Origin: Methanolobus sp. WCC4
GTDB lineage: Archaea; Halobacteriota; Methanosarcinia; Methanosarcinales; Methanosarcinaceae
Assembly (NCBI RefSeq): GCF_038022665.1
Contig: NZ_CP150629.1
Location: 850,480 to 914,479 of the forward strand
Length of the DNA: 64,000 bases
Reading direction: 5' to 3'
Both the position numbers and the translations under genes were made by a program. Shown one piece after another: positions 27,827-37,226 of the stretch (positions are counted from its first letter, which is position 1; each line of letters starts with the position of its first letter). Below the pieces are notes generated by a model, which saw nothing but the letters and a program-made list of their open reading frames with translations, did no database searches and was not told the DNA's origin.

Positions 27827-27873
27827 TCACTACGCATATCGTCCATATAATTGAGTTTTAAAGAGGCCTACAC

Positions 27874-29274
27874 ATGGTGAAAAAATATATTTCAACAACG
27901 ATCTTCTTTTGTATGGTGCTTTTTATGTGCACTTTTCTCCCTTTGACAAGTTCTGCAGGGACGTCTGACACATTTGACCCCTATGCAGTCGCAGTTTATG
28001 ACGTGGTATTGGATGGGAGTGCTGCGGATATAGATGTGTTCCATACTGCAATGAGTTCCGATGGTAACATGATATATTTCACTGGACAAGAAAAGAGTAC
28101 GGGTAATATGGTACTGGGTTATGTCTATTCCGATGGTTCTGATGTGGTAACCTATGATGCCTCCGATTATAATGCTTTTGATCTGGTCGTCAATGGTGAT
28201 GGTTCCAGGGCATATTTTATCAGTGGAACTACTATCTGTAAAGTCGAAGACGATGTCATCTCAAAAGTGATCGATATAGGTATCTATTATCCGTATGCTC
28301 TTGACACTACTGATTCCGGTGATCACGTGTACTGTACTTTAAATGGGAGGAAAGGGGTCTTGAAATTCAATGCTGAAGGCATGGGTCAGGATGTTGTAGT
28401 GCAGGGGAACGATATTGAAATAGATGACAATGTCTCTTCTTCCATACATGACTTCGCCGTTTCCTCCGATGGTCAGACAATAGCATTCCTGGTAGATGGC
28501 TATGTGTTCGAGGAAACAGTATACGATAAACCTGAGGTTTTTTCATTTATCAATGGGAAATATGAACAGTTGACCTCTACCGCAGTTACTAATGATGGTA
28601 GTTTAAAAATGGTCCACGATATCAGTGCAGATGGGAATAAGGTTCTCTATCTCCATGATGATATTTATCATATTATTTCTTCAACAGGTTCTGATGACAG
28701 GGAACTGGGTAGTTTTGATGGATGGGGTAAACTTGATGGCAGTGGAAAGGTAATGTTTATTTCAGATTCCGGTAACGGTGTTCTCGTTGATACTGCCAGC
28801 AGTCAGGAACTAATACTTTTCCCGCGTGAAGGGATGGATATTGCCGGTGATATTGGCAATACTTTCATAAGCAGCGATGGTAAGACAATTTCTTTTACGG
28901 TAACGGATGAGCAATATAAAACTTCTATTTATGTTGGTCATTTTTACTCAGCGGGCGACAATATGGATTTGAGTGGATTATCTTTCAACATGTCCGACAG
29001 CGTTGAATATTCAGCTGATGCATCTGAGGGGGATACCTATGAAGATGGATCAGAGGATGAAAGTAGCGGTGTTTCTAAAACACCAGAAGTAACTTCAACC
29101 GGTGATGATGGGTCTAATGGGATCTCTGATGATGCAGAGTATACAAGTTCTATGAGCAATGAAAAGAAAGGTGAAACGGAGTCAGTTGAAAAGTCAGCAG
29201 GATATAGTTTAACGACACCGTTCCTTCTATCTGTCTTTGGACTATGTTCTGTGATCCTCAGTAGGAAAGGCTGA
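27874..29274 (+). CDS. Exported surface protein with beta-propeller-like repeats and C-terminal anchor
   Basis: A 466-residue protein with a clear signal peptide (positive start, hydrophobic core at about 7-24, SSAG cleavage-like region at 25-28). The body (about 35-365) has repeated S-S-D-G-x-x-I units (SSDGNMIYFTG, SSDGQTIAFLV, SSDGKTISFTV), typical of TolB/WD40-type propeller blades. An acidic Ser/Glu-rich linker (about 370-440) leads to a hydrophobic segment ending in LSRKG. This tail layout resembles archaeosortase-processed proteins (PGF/PEF-CTERM group), but the usual Pro-Gly-Phe or Pro-Glu-Phe signature is not present, so the sorting type is uncertain. Its ligand is unknown. Confidence 0.8.
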   Translation: MVKKYISTTIFFCMVLFMCTFLPLTSSAGTSDTFDPYAVAVYDVVLDGSAADIDVFHTAMSSDGNMIYFTGQEKSTGNMVLGYVYSDGSDVVTYDASDYNAFDLVVNGDGSRAYFISGTTICKVEDDVISKVIDIGIYYPYALDTTDSGDHVYCTLNGRKGVLKFNAEGMGQDVVVQGNDIEIDDNVSSSIHDFAVSSDGQTIAFLVDGYVFEETVYDKPEVFSFINGKYEQLTSTAVTNDGSLKMVHDISADGNKVLYLHDDIYHIISSTGSDDRELGSFDGWGKLDGSGKVMFISDSGNGVLVDTASSQELILFPREGMDIAGDIGNTFISSDGKTISFTVTDEQYKTSIYVGHFYSAGDNMDLSGLSFNMSDSVEYSADASEGDTYEDGSEDESSGVSKTPEVTSTGDDGSNGISDDAEYTSSMSNEKKGETESVEKSAGYSLTTPFLLSVFGLCSVILSRKG

Positions 29275-29448
29275 AGGTGATCCGGGATACGAACTATCCT
29301 GTCTTCAACCTTCTTTTATCTTTTTTTAGTTCACATTTGTTCCTGTTACGGATGGACTCTCACGCAGAATACTAATAAGGATGTAATTCTCTATAGGGTA
29401 ATTACAATATTGCACAAATATTCGAACGAATCTATAAAAGGAAGATCT

Positions 29449-30018
29449 ATGAGAGAATTAAAGATCCTTGTTATCAATAACTATGGGCAGTTCTGTCATC
29501 TTATCCATCGTTCAGTAAGGGACCTGGACATGGATACGAAGATAGTTGCCAACACAACCCCTGTTGAAGATATACTTGATGAAGAGCCGGACGGGCTAAT
29601 ACTCAGTGGCGGACCTTCGATGGACCGGGTAGGTATAGGTGCTGAATATGTGGAAAGTATCGATATTCCTATCCTTGGTATATGCCTTGGTCACCAGCTC
29701 ATTGCAAAGACCTTTGGTGGTGAAGTGACATCAGGTGCAGCAGGTGGCTATGCAGATATCGAAGTCGAGATAGTCGATGAGGATGAGATCCTAAAAGGTA
29801 TCGGACCAAAGACGTCTGTCTGGGCATCCCATGCTGATGAGGTCGTAAAACTCCCTGAGGATTTCATACAGCTCGCAAGGTCGGATATCTGTGAGTACGA
29901 GGCCATGAGGCATATAGAAAGGCCAATATTCGGTGTGCAGTGGCACCCTGAGGTTGCACACACCGAAAAAGGAGAACAGCTTCTGACGAATTTCTTTGAG
30001 GTATGTGAGAAGTACTAG
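29449..30018 (+). CDS. guaAA: GMP synthase, glutamine amidotransferase subunit (A)
   Basis: Releases ammonia from glutamine for GMP synthesis. The archaeal enzyme is split: this 189-residue subunit and the ATP pyrophosphatase subunit at 49964-50878. The class I triad is visible: Cys in LGICLGHQL (about residue 76), His and Glu in QWHPEVAHT (about 165). ATG 29449 is used, with AGGAAG five bases before; the open frame back to 29410 starts with TTG and adds residues not found in the family. It converges on srp54. No subunit B is adjacent. Confidence 0.94.
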   Translation: MRELKILVINNYGQFCHLIHRSVRDLDMDTKIVANTTPVEDILDEEPDGLILSGGPSMDRVGIGAEYVESIDIPILGICLGHQLIAKTFGGEVTSGAAGGYADIEVEIVDEDEILKGIGPKTSVWASHADEVVKLPEDFIQLARSDICEYEAMRHIERPIFGVQWHPEVAHTEKGEQLLTNFFEVCEKY

Positions 30019-30094
30019 TTCTCTCATTCCTCTATGCGAGAACGACTGTTTCTTGCATTCTATTATATGGGACTTATTAAGTCTGATATTTTTT

Positions 30095-30119
30095 ATGTGA
30101 GAAATATTGATTCTCACAT
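30095..30119 (+). repeat. Nine-base inverted repeat between guaAA and srp54
   Basis: ATGTGAGAA (30095-30103) and TTCTCACAT (30111-30119) with a 7-base loop lie between the convergent genes, overlapping the last bases of srp54. It could form the 3' end of the guaAA message (a weak T-rich stretch follows); the T-run expected for srp54 is on the wrong side. A role as terminator is uncertain. Confidence 0.4.
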
Positions 30120-31433
30120 TCCCATTTTCTTCATCATTTTCTGCATATTGAACTTGCCACCGCGGAATCCTTTCATTGCGGTCTGCATCATCTTGTGGTA
30201 TTTTAAGAGTTCCCTGACATCTTCCGGTGCGCATCCTGAGCCTCTGGCGATCCTCTTGATGCGGGCACTTCCGATAACTCTGGGGTTGAGCATCTCTTCT
30301 TCTGTCATGGAATCCATGAGGACCCTGTAACGTCCGAGCTTGTCTCCGGTTACCTGATAGGCATCCTCAGGTATCTTGGCACCCATGCCGCCAAGTGGCA
30401 GCATCTGCATGATCTGTTTCATGGGTCCCATCTTGTTGAGGCTTTCAAGCTGCTTGTACATGTCCTTGAGGGTGAACCTGCCACGGAGCATTGCTTCCAT
30501 GTCAAAGTCCTCTTCTCCAAGGGCTTCCTCTGCCTTCTCGATGAGACTCTTGATGTCTCCCATTCCGAGAAGTCTTGATATGAACCTGTCAGGTTCGAAC
30601 CTTTCAAGGTCGTCAGGTGTCTCTCCGACACCAATGAAAGCTATAGATGAATTAGTCTCGGATACTGCAGAAAGTGCACCACCACCTTTTGCGGTACCAT
30701 CGAGTTTTGAGATGACCACGCCTGATATCCCTACAGATTCATTGAAGGCACGTGCCTGCTCACTTGCCTGTTGTCCGATAGCACCGTCCAGGACGAGCAG
30801 TTTGTAATCAGGTTTTGCCACGGCATGGATATCTTCCATTTCCTTGATCAGGTCACCTTCAAGTGAGTGGCGACCGGCTGTGTCAACGATAAGTATGTCG
30901 TTCTTCTCAAGCTCTTTCAGGCCTCTTTCCACAATTCCGACAGCATCAGGGTTGCCTTCCTCTCCATAGAATGCGACATTGAGCCTTGTACAGAGGGTCT
31001 TTAGCTGCTGGTATGCACCCGGTCTGAACGTATCGGCACAGACTACGGCTGGTTTGAGTCCTTTCCTCTGGAAATAACGTGCAAGTTTTGATGTTGTAGT
31101 GGTCTTACCGCTTCCCTGAAGACCTATCATCATGATGGTCTGTGGCTTGAGTGGGATATCGGTACTCTTGCCTATGATATTGATGAGTTCCTGGTAGACT
31201 ATCCTTATTACATGTTCCCTGGGGCTCATACCGGAGGGCACTTCTTCTTTCAGTGCACGCTCCTTGATCTGTTTTGACATTTGCATGACCAGCTTGACAT
31301 TCACGTCGGACTGGAGCAAAGCCCTCTGGATATCTTTGACGACCTCATTCACGGTACGTTCGTCGATACGGCCTGATTTGACTATCTTTTTAAGGGCATC
31401 CTGCAGGGAATTGCCGAGTTTATCCATTACCAT
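30114..31433 (-). CDS. ffh: Signal recognition particle protein SRP54
   Basis: GTPase of the signal recognition particle that targets secretory and membrane proteins to the translocon. The 439-residue protein has an N-terminal helical bundle (about 1-90), G domain with [15 protein letters not shown] (about 105), DTAGRH (about 188), [11 protein letters not shown] (about 245), and a Met-rich M domain ending in [10 protein letters not shown] that binds signal sequences and 7S RNA. ATG 31433 and 31427 are both possible. The 7S RNA gene is not seen here. Confidence 0.96.
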   Translation of the reverse strand: MVMDKLGNSLQDALKKIVKSGRIDERTVNEVVKDIQRALLQSDVNVKLVMQMSKQIKERALKEEVPSGMSPREHVIRIVYQELINIIGKSTDIPLKPQTIMMIGLQGSGKTTTTSKLARYFQRKGLKPAVVCADTFRPGAYQQLKTLCTRLNVAFYGEEGNPDAVGIVERGLKELEKNDILIVDTAGRHSLEGDLIKEMEDIHAVAKPDYKLLVLDGAIGQQASEQARAFNESVGISGVVISKLDGTAKGGGALSAVSETNSSIAFIGVGETPDDLERFEPDRFISRLLGMGDIKSLIEKAEEALGEEDFDMEAMLRGRFTLKDMYKQLESLNKMGPMKQIMQMLPLGGMGAKIPEDAYQVTGDKLGRYRVLMDSMTEEEMLNPRVIGSARIKRIARGSGCAPEDVRELLKYHKMMQTAMKGFRGGKFNMQKMMKKMGM

Positions 31434-31555
31434 TTAAGGATCATCCTGTTCAGTTCTCTCTTTTTGTTGTATTAAATGGGGAGTTCATATTTAATTCTGT
31501 TGTGAATGCAGTAATAATAGTAATGATAAGACATAACTACCAAATGATATGGTCT

Positions 31556-32392
31556 TCATGCAATCAGTACCACTGCCACCATGACTGCGAATACTCCTGT
31601 CCACTGTCTTCTGCTTAGCCTCTCTTTCAAAAGTATCCATGCCAGCAGCACGGTTATGGCAGGGTACATCGATGTCAGGATGGCTGCAACATCCAGTCTA
31701 CCGGACCTTGCAGCAAGCACGTAGAATACGTTCCCTCCAGTGTCGAGGAAACCTGCAAGAAGTATGAATGGCAGGAGCTCTATCCCGGATGTCCTCAGTT
31801 TTCTGCCTGTGTAGAGTATCATACAGAATGTGAGTATCGCTGCTGCTGACCTTGATCCCACCAGTGGCCAGAAGACCTCGGTGCCCTGTACCTGGTCGAT
31901 AAGTATCATGAAAAGACCGAAACCTGTGCCTGCTATCACCGGGAATCTAAGTCTTTTCAGTTCCATGCTCTGTTCGCTCTCGCCTCTTGTGATAAGCCAG
32001 ACTCCTGCAAACGCAAAGGCGAATCCTGTGATCTGGCTGACGGATGGTAATCCTTCGGTCAACGACCCGAATATCATCGGGACCATGGCACTCCCGACCG
32101 CTGTGATAGGTCCCACGATTCCCATTTTCTCAGTTGCAAGCGCATGGTACAGGGCTACAAGTCCTGCACCGCCTGCCAGTCCTGCCAGAACACTCCACAT
32201 GATGTCATTTCCGGAAGGTATGTTCTCTCCTGAAATTGTTGCATACGAAGCAAGAAGAATGATTCCGGTGATCTGGGAGATGACTACGACTATCATTGCT
32301 CCGTTACGTTTACTTGCAACTCCTCCACTAAAATCAGCAGATCCCCAGCAAAGTGCGGCTGCAAGCCCGAATAGAATAACAGATAGTTCCAT
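31556..32392 (-). CDS. EamA/DMT-superfamily transporter
   Basis: A 278-residue integral membrane protein with about ten hydrophobic helices, arranged as two five-helix repeats, typical of drug/metabolite transporters. Typical features: LCWGSADFSGGVASKR near the N-terminus and, in the second repeat, ILTSMYPAITVLLAWILL with KERLSRRQWTGVF. The substrate cannot be told. It lies about 120 bases from srp54, on the same strand and upstream of it, so co-transcription is possible but not shown. Confidence 0.88.
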   Translation of the reverse strand: MELSVILFGLAAALCWGSADFSGGVASKRNGAMIVVVISQITGIILLASYATISGENIPSGNDIMWSVLAGLAGGAGLVALYHALATEKMGIVGPITAVGSAMVPMIFGSLTEGLPSVSQITGFAFAFAGVWLITRGESEQSMELKRLRFPVIAGTGFGLFMILIDQVQGTEVFWPLVGSRSAAAILTFCMILYTGRKLRTSGIELLPFILLAGFLDTGGNVFYVLAARSGRLDVAAILTSMYPAITVLLAWILLKERLSRRQWTGVFAVMVAVVLIA

Positions 32393-32547
32393 CTAATCAC
32401 TCATCGATCGTTTTAATGATCTATCAGGTGAAAGTATTAAATAACGTTGCTATTTGTGTCGACGGTCAGCAACAAAGCTCAAGGCTGGATATAAGATTGG
32501 AATAGAATGCCAGATGTTCGATCGATATCAGACCTTAATTAGAAAAG

Positions 32548-32622
32548 TAGCGGGGGATAGATTCGAACTATCGGTCTACGGGTTATGAGCCCGTCGGGAT
32601 CTCCTGGCTACCCCACCCCGCT
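32548..32622 (-). tRNA. Initiator tRNA-Met (CAU), copy 1
   Basis: On the minus strand: acceptor AGCGGGG pairs with CCCCGCT, so the first pair is A-U as in archaeal initiators; anticodon arm ACGGG-CTCATAA-CCCGT has the three G-C pairs typical of initiators; T-arm GATAG-TTCGAAT-CTATC. The discriminator is A, CCA is not encoded, and there is no intron. A TATA-like CATATATAG lies about 50 bases before the 5' end (about 32672-32683). Confidence 0.93.
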
Positions 32623-32752
32623 TCGGATGTTTATGTTAGTTGAGAGTGCAATCTTTCTATGTCTGCAATACTATATATGCATATTTCCAAAATACGCCTC
32701 TAACAAACTAATCAATAAGTAGATTAAAATCGTGATGTTAAAGTTAGCAAAG

Positions 32753-32827
32753 TAGCGGGGGATAGATTCGAACTATCGGTCTACGGGTTATGAGCCCGTC
32801 GGGATCTCCTGGCTACCCCACCCCGCT
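32753..32827 (-). tRNA. Initiator tRNA-Met (CAU), copy 2
   Basis: Identical to copy 1 over all 75 bases, and short flanks are shared as well (AAGT on one side, TCGGA on the other). The spacer between the copies is about 130 bases. The 5' flank is short: an insertion sequence end lies 96 bases upstream, and no strong TATA box is seen, only a weak TTTATCTA near 32885. Confidence 0.92.
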
Positions 32828-32971
32828 TCGGAGATTGCTGTTGATTTTGGAAGGGTACTCCCCCTCAAACGATTCCATTGTAGATAAATGTTGCGTACAT
32901 GCGTGTGTTTTCGCTATGAGATTATCAAATTAGCTCATCTTTTTCTCCATTCTAATTTGACAAGCTTTTTC

Positions 32972-34093
32972 TCACACATAATTTGCAAATGAATTTGGAT
33001 TTTTGACCTTGTTTTGCAAATTTGCAATCAGCATCAATTGATAAACAACAAAGTTCATGGTAACATAGAGTTCTCTGCTTCCTTTTCTGATTGATCTAAC
33101 ATCAAATTTGAGAATATGCTTCACATGCTTGTGAAACCTTTCACAATCTTGTCTTGTCCCTTTTTTCTTCTGGAATTCTGCATCCTCCATGTTCTGATTT
33201 CTTAGATACATTCCAACTTGCTTTGACCTTCCATGTTTGTAGAGGAACTTCAATTTTCTGTTAAGTGGAAAGTGGGGGTCTCCCCCACTTTTCCACATCT
33301 TGTTCATCCAATGATTGATTCTCTCTATTCTTCCTTCCTCACTGACAACAGCATCAGAAGGAAGGGATATTGTAGGATTCACATTAAGATCATTCCAGAT
33401 ATCTGCGTAGTTAGTGAATGAATCATATGCACCATCCAAAGCATATGAATCAACTTCAGGATTCAATCTTTTCAAGAACTCAATATGCTGTTCCAGTTGT
33501 GGAGAATCATGTGCCAGTCCCTTTGTATACGTCATGTACAATGGACAAGTTCCGATTAATGTGATATGCGCTTTATCCATTTTACAGTTATAATGCGGAT
33601 TATAATCACTATGCTTGTCGTACCTAGAAGCTTCAATAGGTGTTGAATCTGTTTTTAGGTCCTTTGAAGATGTTAGATCTAGTATTCTCGAAGCTACTTT
33701 TTGCATTATTTCCCGGAATCCATTTTCTCCTAACCTGTATTTCACAAAGTGGTGAAGTGTTGCTCCAGTTGGCATTGAAATATCATCGTTCGTATTAACA
33801 AAACGAAGAAGCAGAGCTTCTTCATCTGTTAGCGATGAGATAGTTTTGTCAAATGAGAGTTTTCTGAAACACATGACAATGGTGAGTTTTATCATAGAAG
33901 AAACACGATACTTGAAATGCCAGTCTTTATTGGAATAGTAGTTGTTTTCAACATGCTGTGCGATATCATCGATATTAAGAGAATGTAGCAACCGGCAAAT
34001 TGACACATTATCTTTACCAACGTAGTTTCGAATGGAGTCCTCAAAGAGGACTCCTTTATACACAGTACAAATATCCTCCATGAGACTGGCCAA
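32972..34093 (-). CDS. DDE transposase (IS4/IS5-superfamily type)
   Basis: A 373-residue transposase. The N-terminal part (about 55-130) resembles the DUF772-like helix-rich domain seen in IS5/IS1182-type transposases (SFDKTISSLTDEEALLLRFV). The RNase H-fold core has the acidic triad Asp149 (KTDSTPIEA), Asp220 (YALDGAYDS) and Glu318 (RQDCERFHKH). Nothing is missing or frameshifted, so the element may be active. Base use is AT-rich relative to its neighbours. The exact IS family is not assigned. Confidence 0.88.
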   Translation of the reverse strand: MASLMEDICTVYKGVLFEDSIRNYVGKDNVSICRLLHSLNIDDIAQHVENNYYSNKDWHFKYRVSSMIKLTIVMCFRKLSFDKTISSLTDEEALLLRFVNTNDDISMPTGATLHHFVKYRLGENGFREIMQKVASRILDLTSSKDLKTDSTPIEASRYDKHSDYNPHYNCKMDKAHITLIGTCPLYMTYTKGLAHDSPQLEQHIEFLKRLNPEVDSYALDGAYDSFTNYADIWNDLNVNPTISLPSDAVVSEEGRIERINHWMNKMWKSGGDPHFPLNRKLKFLYKHGRSKQVGMYLRNQNMEDAEFQKKKGTRQDCERFHKHVKHILKFDVRSIRKGSRELYVTMNFVVYQLMLIANLQNKVKNPNSFANYV

Positions 34094-34128
34094 ATTTATA
34101 CTATATGAATCTATTGACCTAGCTACTG

Positions 34129-34146
34129 TTTTTTTTTTGGGGGGGG
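34129..34146. repeat. Homopolymer tract T10G8 upstream of the transposase
   Basis: Ten T followed by eight G at 34129-34146, about 35 bases from the transposase ATG at 34093 on the minus strand (where it reads C8A10). Such long dual homopolymers are unusual in this window and could vary in length, changing promoter spacing. It could also be a sequencing artefact. Confidence 0.7.
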
Positions 34147-34317
34147 CGAGGTCTTAAAGAAAAAAGAGGTAAGCTTTTAAGTCAAAATTCTAATTTGATG
34201 GACTCCGCTATACACAAAATTAATTATAGCAAAAATATATCTCTTATCTGTCTAAATATGAAGTGACTCGATTGACTCATCTGTTTACTGATCATATATG
34301 CATTGGAGAGACAAAGA

Positions 34318-35016
34318 ATGGCCTTACCTGATAAATTCAAATGTGTTGTTACGAACTGGGACTACATCTACGACCTGTGCAGGGAAGTTGCAAATGAAGT
34401 GAAAGCTTCAGGGTATGAACCTGATATGATAGTCGCCCTTGCAAGAGGTGGATGGTTCGCAGGACGTGTGCTCTGTGATTTCCTGGGTCTTGATGATCTT
34501 ACAAGCCTGAAGATCGAGCACTACCTCGGAACCGCACTCGCAGGTGATGAACCACTGATCAGGTATCCTCTTGCTGATAACGCTGTTGCAGGAAAGAAGA
34601 TCCTTATCGTTGACGATATCGCTGACACAGGAAAGAGCCTGATGCATTCCATCGAATATGTGAACGAGCAGGAACCTGCAGAAGTGAGAACAGCAGCTCT
34701 TCAGTATCTGGATTCTTCTGAATATGACCCGGATTTTGTCGGTGAGCGTCTTGAAGAGTGGGCATGGGTGGTCTTCCCATGGAACTTCATCGAGGACATG
34801 ATCGATCTGATCTCAACACTCATGACAAAAGAGGATAAGGAACTCTGGGATGTCGCTGCTATCAGACACGGTCTTTACATGTATCATTCACTTGACTCGT
34901 TCTCATTCGAGATCGCCCAGCCTGGCAGGCTTCCTGAGATAATGGAAGAGATGCACCGCAGGGGAGTCGTGTGCTCTGTGAACGAGGATGGAAAACAGTA
35001 CTGGAAACTCGCTTAG
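34318..35016 (+). CDS. Phosphoribosyltransferase (purine salvage type)
   Basis: A 232-residue type I phosphoribosyltransferase with PRPP motif ILIVDDIADTGKS (about residues 97-109), preceded by DMIVALARGGWFAGRVL. A helical C-terminal extension (about 140-232) is longer than in short hypoxanthine transferases. ATG 34318 has GGAG nine bases upstream; the open frame from 34303 begins at a TTG and overlaps that ribosome site. It is 15 bases before the nucleoside phosphorylase gene, so the pair probably recycles purine bases: the phosphorylase releases a base and this enzyme re-attaches it to PRPP. The preferred base is unknown. Confidence 0.87.
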   Translation: MALPDKFKCVVTNWDYIYDLCREVANEVKASGYEPDMIVALARGGWFAGRVLCDFLGLDDLTSLKIEHYLGTALAGDEPLIRYPLADNAVAGKKILIVDDIADTGKSLMHSIEYVNEQEPAEVRTAALQYLDSSEYDPDFVGERLEEWAWVVFPWNFIEDMIDLISTLMTKEDKELWDVAAIRHGLYMYHSLDSFSFEIAQPGRLPEIMEEMHRRGVVCSVNEDGKQYWKLA

Positions 35017-35031
35017 ACGAATGGTGGAACA

Positions 35032-35907
35032 ATGCAGGAAAACATCAAAGCTAAAGCTGACATCGCAATAATAGGTGGGAGTGGTATCTATGATACCAAT
35101 ATGCTGGATAATGTCCGTGAAGTGGATATCGATACCCCTTTCGGAAAGCCATCCGATTCGATCACAATCGGAGAACATGGTAATGTTACAGTATGTTTCC
35201 TTCCAAGACATGGTGCAGGCCACAGGATATCTCCATCCGAACTGAACTCAAGGGCTAACATCTTCGCTCTCAAGAAGCTCGGTGTCAAGCGCATAATCGC
35301 AGCATCTGCGGTTGGAAGTCTCAAGGAGGAGTTCAAGCCTCTGGACATCGTCATCCCGGACCAGATCTATGACCGTACGAAGTCCAGGCCATCAACATTC
35401 TTCGAGGATGGGATCGTGGTCCACATGGGATTCGCTGACCCGTTCTGTCCGGAGACATCAAAGACCATAGTGGACGTTGCAAGTTCAAAGGGTTACAGTG
35501 TCAAGGAAGGCGGTACCTATGTCTGTATGGAGGGTCCTCAGTTCTCCACACGTGCTGAGTCCCGGGTATATCAGGCATTGGGTTTTGACATAATCGGAAT
35601 GACCGCTATCCCGGAGGCAAAGCTTGCCCGTGAGGCCGAGATATGCTACTCCATGATCGCCACGGTCACAGATTACGATGTATGGTATGAGGAAGATGTC
35701 ACCATAGAGGCTATCATTGAGAATGCAATGAAGAACGAGGCTGCTGTGAAGGATATCATCGTGTCAACACTGGACAAGCTCAGTCTTGAACAGAACTGTA
35801 TGTGCAAGGATGCCCTCATGGGTGCTATCACGACAGACCAGTCAATGATACCATATGAGACAAAAAGACGTCTTGATCCTTTGATAGGAAGGTATCTTGA
35901 GGACTGA
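35032..35907 (+). CDS. Methylthioadenosine/methylthioinosine phosphorylase family
   Basis: Splits 5'-methylthioadenosine (or, in methanogens using the deaminase route, methylthioinosine) into the purine base and methylthioribose 1-phosphate. The 291-residue protein shows the family loop IIGGSGIYD (residues 13-21), FLPRHGAGHRISPSELNSRA (about 60-79), IAASAVGSLKEE (about 92-103), YVCMEGPQFSTRAES (about 165-179) and EAKLAREAEICYSMIA (about 200-215). Whether the substrate is MTA or MTI depends on residues I cannot judge by eye. It forms an operon with the phosphoribosyltransferase. Confidence 0.87.
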   Translation: MQENIKAKADIAIIGGSGIYDTNMLDNVREVDIDTPFGKPSDSITIGEHGNVTVCFLPRHGAGHRISPSELNSRANIFALKKLGVKRIIAASAVGSLKEEFKPLDIVIPDQIYDRTKSRPSTFFEDGIVVHMGFADPFCPETSKTIVDVASSKGYSVKEGGTYVCMEGPQFSTRAESRVYQALGFDIIGMTAIPEAKLAREAEICYSMIATVTDYDVWYEEDVTIEAIIENAMKNEAAVKDIIVSTLDKLSLEQNCMCKDALMGAITTDQSMIPYETKRRLDPLIGRYLED

Positions 35908-35981
35908 TGAGCCTGCTATCAGTTACAGGCTTATCGCAAGTGTTTTAATATATCATGATGCTTATTTAATTCGGTGGACCA

Positions 35982-36443
35982 ATGCCTCATAAGTGTACAC
36001 GATGCGAATCTATCTTTGTAGACGGTGCTTCAGTAATACTTAGCGGATGCCCTAATTGTGGCTGGAACAAGTTCCTCTATGTAAAGGATGAGGAAGTTGA
36101 GAAACCTGCTCCTGAAGATGCTGTGGGCACTGAAGGAGAAGAGCACATCATCGATGAGACCTCGCATGAGAAAGCAGATGATGAGTCATCCGAAGCCATC
36201 ATCCGTGAGATCGATGACATTATCGGTGTCGAGGACAAGGAACCCAGTGTAACTGAGGAGGAAGGCGAAAGGGTCGAATCCGTGCGTATACTTGGTCCTG
36301 GTTCGTATGAACTGAACCTCGATTCCCTGCTTGACCGCAAGGAGATCGTCATGGCCATCAAAGAGGATGGTGCCTATGCTCTCCATCTTGGTTCTGTTTT
36401 CAAGGAGAACAGGGAGAAGAAGGACAAGAAAAAGAAGAAATAG
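35982..36443 (+). CDS. OapC-like zinc-ribbon protein
   Basis: A 153-residue archaeal zinc-ribbon protein with Cys-X2-Cys (KCTRCESIF) and Cys-X2-Cys (GCPNCGWNKF) in residues 4-29. A long acidic linker (about 35-100) leads to a basic C-terminal end (about 105-153, finishing in a Lys-rich tail). The N-terminal ribbon resembles the archaeal family that includes OapC, an origin-associated protein in Pyrococcus; no replication role is shown here. A short gap (36 bases) leads to the next membrane gene. Confidence 0.78.
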   Translation: MPHKCTRCESIFVDGASVILSGCPNCGWNKFLYVKDEEVEKPAPEDAVGTEGEEHIIDETSHEKADDESSEAIIREIDDIIGVEDKEPSVTEEEGERVESVRILGPGSYELNLDSLLDRKEIVMAIKEDGAYALHLGSVFKENREKKDKKKKK

Positions 36444-36479
36444 AAGAATTAATACTCTTCATCTTTTCCGGGGCATGCA

Positions 36480-37226
36480 ATGGATACGATTCCCAGAGAA
36501 CGATTCTTTGAAGTTGATGCCTTCCGCGGTATTGCTATCCTTCTGATGGTGACCTACCATTTCTTTTTCGATCTTGATTTTCTGGGTATCCATGAATTCA
36601 ATATGCATTCCGGCATTCTTCTGGTGACAGGCAGAAGTGCTGCGATCCTTTTTATTTTCCTTGTCGGTGTTTCCCTTACGCTGAGCTATTCAAAGGCATC
36701 CCTGTCAGGTAAGGATAAAAAAGCGATCTTGATTCATAATCTCAAAAGAGGTGCAGGTATATTCGGCTGGGGTCTTGTCATCACAGTTGTAACAGCCACT
36801 TTCCTTGAACGAGGTACTATCTATTTCGGGATACTGCATCTGATAGGTGTCTCTATCATCCTTGCATATCCATTCCTGAGATACAGGAAATTGAACCTTG
36901 TTCTGGGTCTGTTTTTCCTGTCTGCACATATCTTTATGGATAGTGCCTATGCAGATATCCCCTGGCTTCTCTGGCTCGGCATCAAACCGCATGGATTCTA
37001 TACCCTCGATTACTTCCCTCTGGTTCCATGGTTCGGTCTTGTCCTTCTGGGTATCTTTGCAGGGAACAGCCTTTATCCAGACTATAGGCGTAGTTTCAGG
37101 ATGTGTAATTGCGGGGAGAATGCTGTTGTGAGGGTGCTTGGCTATCTGGGGAAGAGGTCATTGCTAATCTATCTGGTGCATCAGCCTGTGATCGTTGGGA
37201 TATTGTTTTTGTTTATTTCGATCTGA
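36480..37226 (+). CDS. Membrane protein of the heparan-glucosaminide acetyltransferase-like family (DUF1624)
   Basis: A 248-residue membrane protein with about seven to eight hydrophobic helices. The N-terminus FFEVDAFRGIAILLMVTYHF carries the family Arg-Gly-hydrophobic block and a conserved His in the first helix (residue about 27). Pairs of basic residues between helices point inward. Family members acylate sugars across membranes; the archaeal substrate is unknown. It lies 36 bases after the OapC-like gene and may share its transcript. Confidence 0.8.
   Translation: MDTIPRERFFEVDAFRGIAILLMVTYHFFFDLDFLGIHEFNMHSGILLVTGRSAAILFIFLVGVSLTLSYSKASLSGKDKKAILIHNLKRGAGIFGWGLVITVVTATFLERGTIYFGILHLIGVSIILAYPFLRYRKLNLVLGLFFLSAHIFMDSAYADIPWLLWLGIKPHGFYTLDYFPLVPWFGLVLLGIFAGNSLYPDYRRSFRMCNCGENAVVRVLGYLGKRSLLIYLVHQPVIVGILFLFISI

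Larger units (their letters stand above)
32924..34199 (-). mobile_element. Insertion sequence with 10-base terminal inverted repeats
   Basis: ATCAAATTAG (32924-32933) and its perfect inverse CTAATTTGAT (34190-34199) flank the transposase gene, defining an element of 1,276 bases. A second, weaker pairing exists further in (TTGACAAGCTT on the left, AAGCTTTTAAGTCAA on the right). I cannot see an exact target duplication outside the ends. A T10G8 tract lies between the transposase start and the right end. The ends are proposed from symmetry only. Confidence 0.65.

Noticed and set aside
30095-30119. Inverted repeat as srp54 terminator
   Set aside because: The T-run is on the wrong side for the minus strand; kept only as a repeat.
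32900-34215. Target-site duplication around the insertion sequence
   Set aside because: The bases just outside the 10-base inverted repeats do not match; only a distant CGCTAT is shared by both sides, which is not at the ends.
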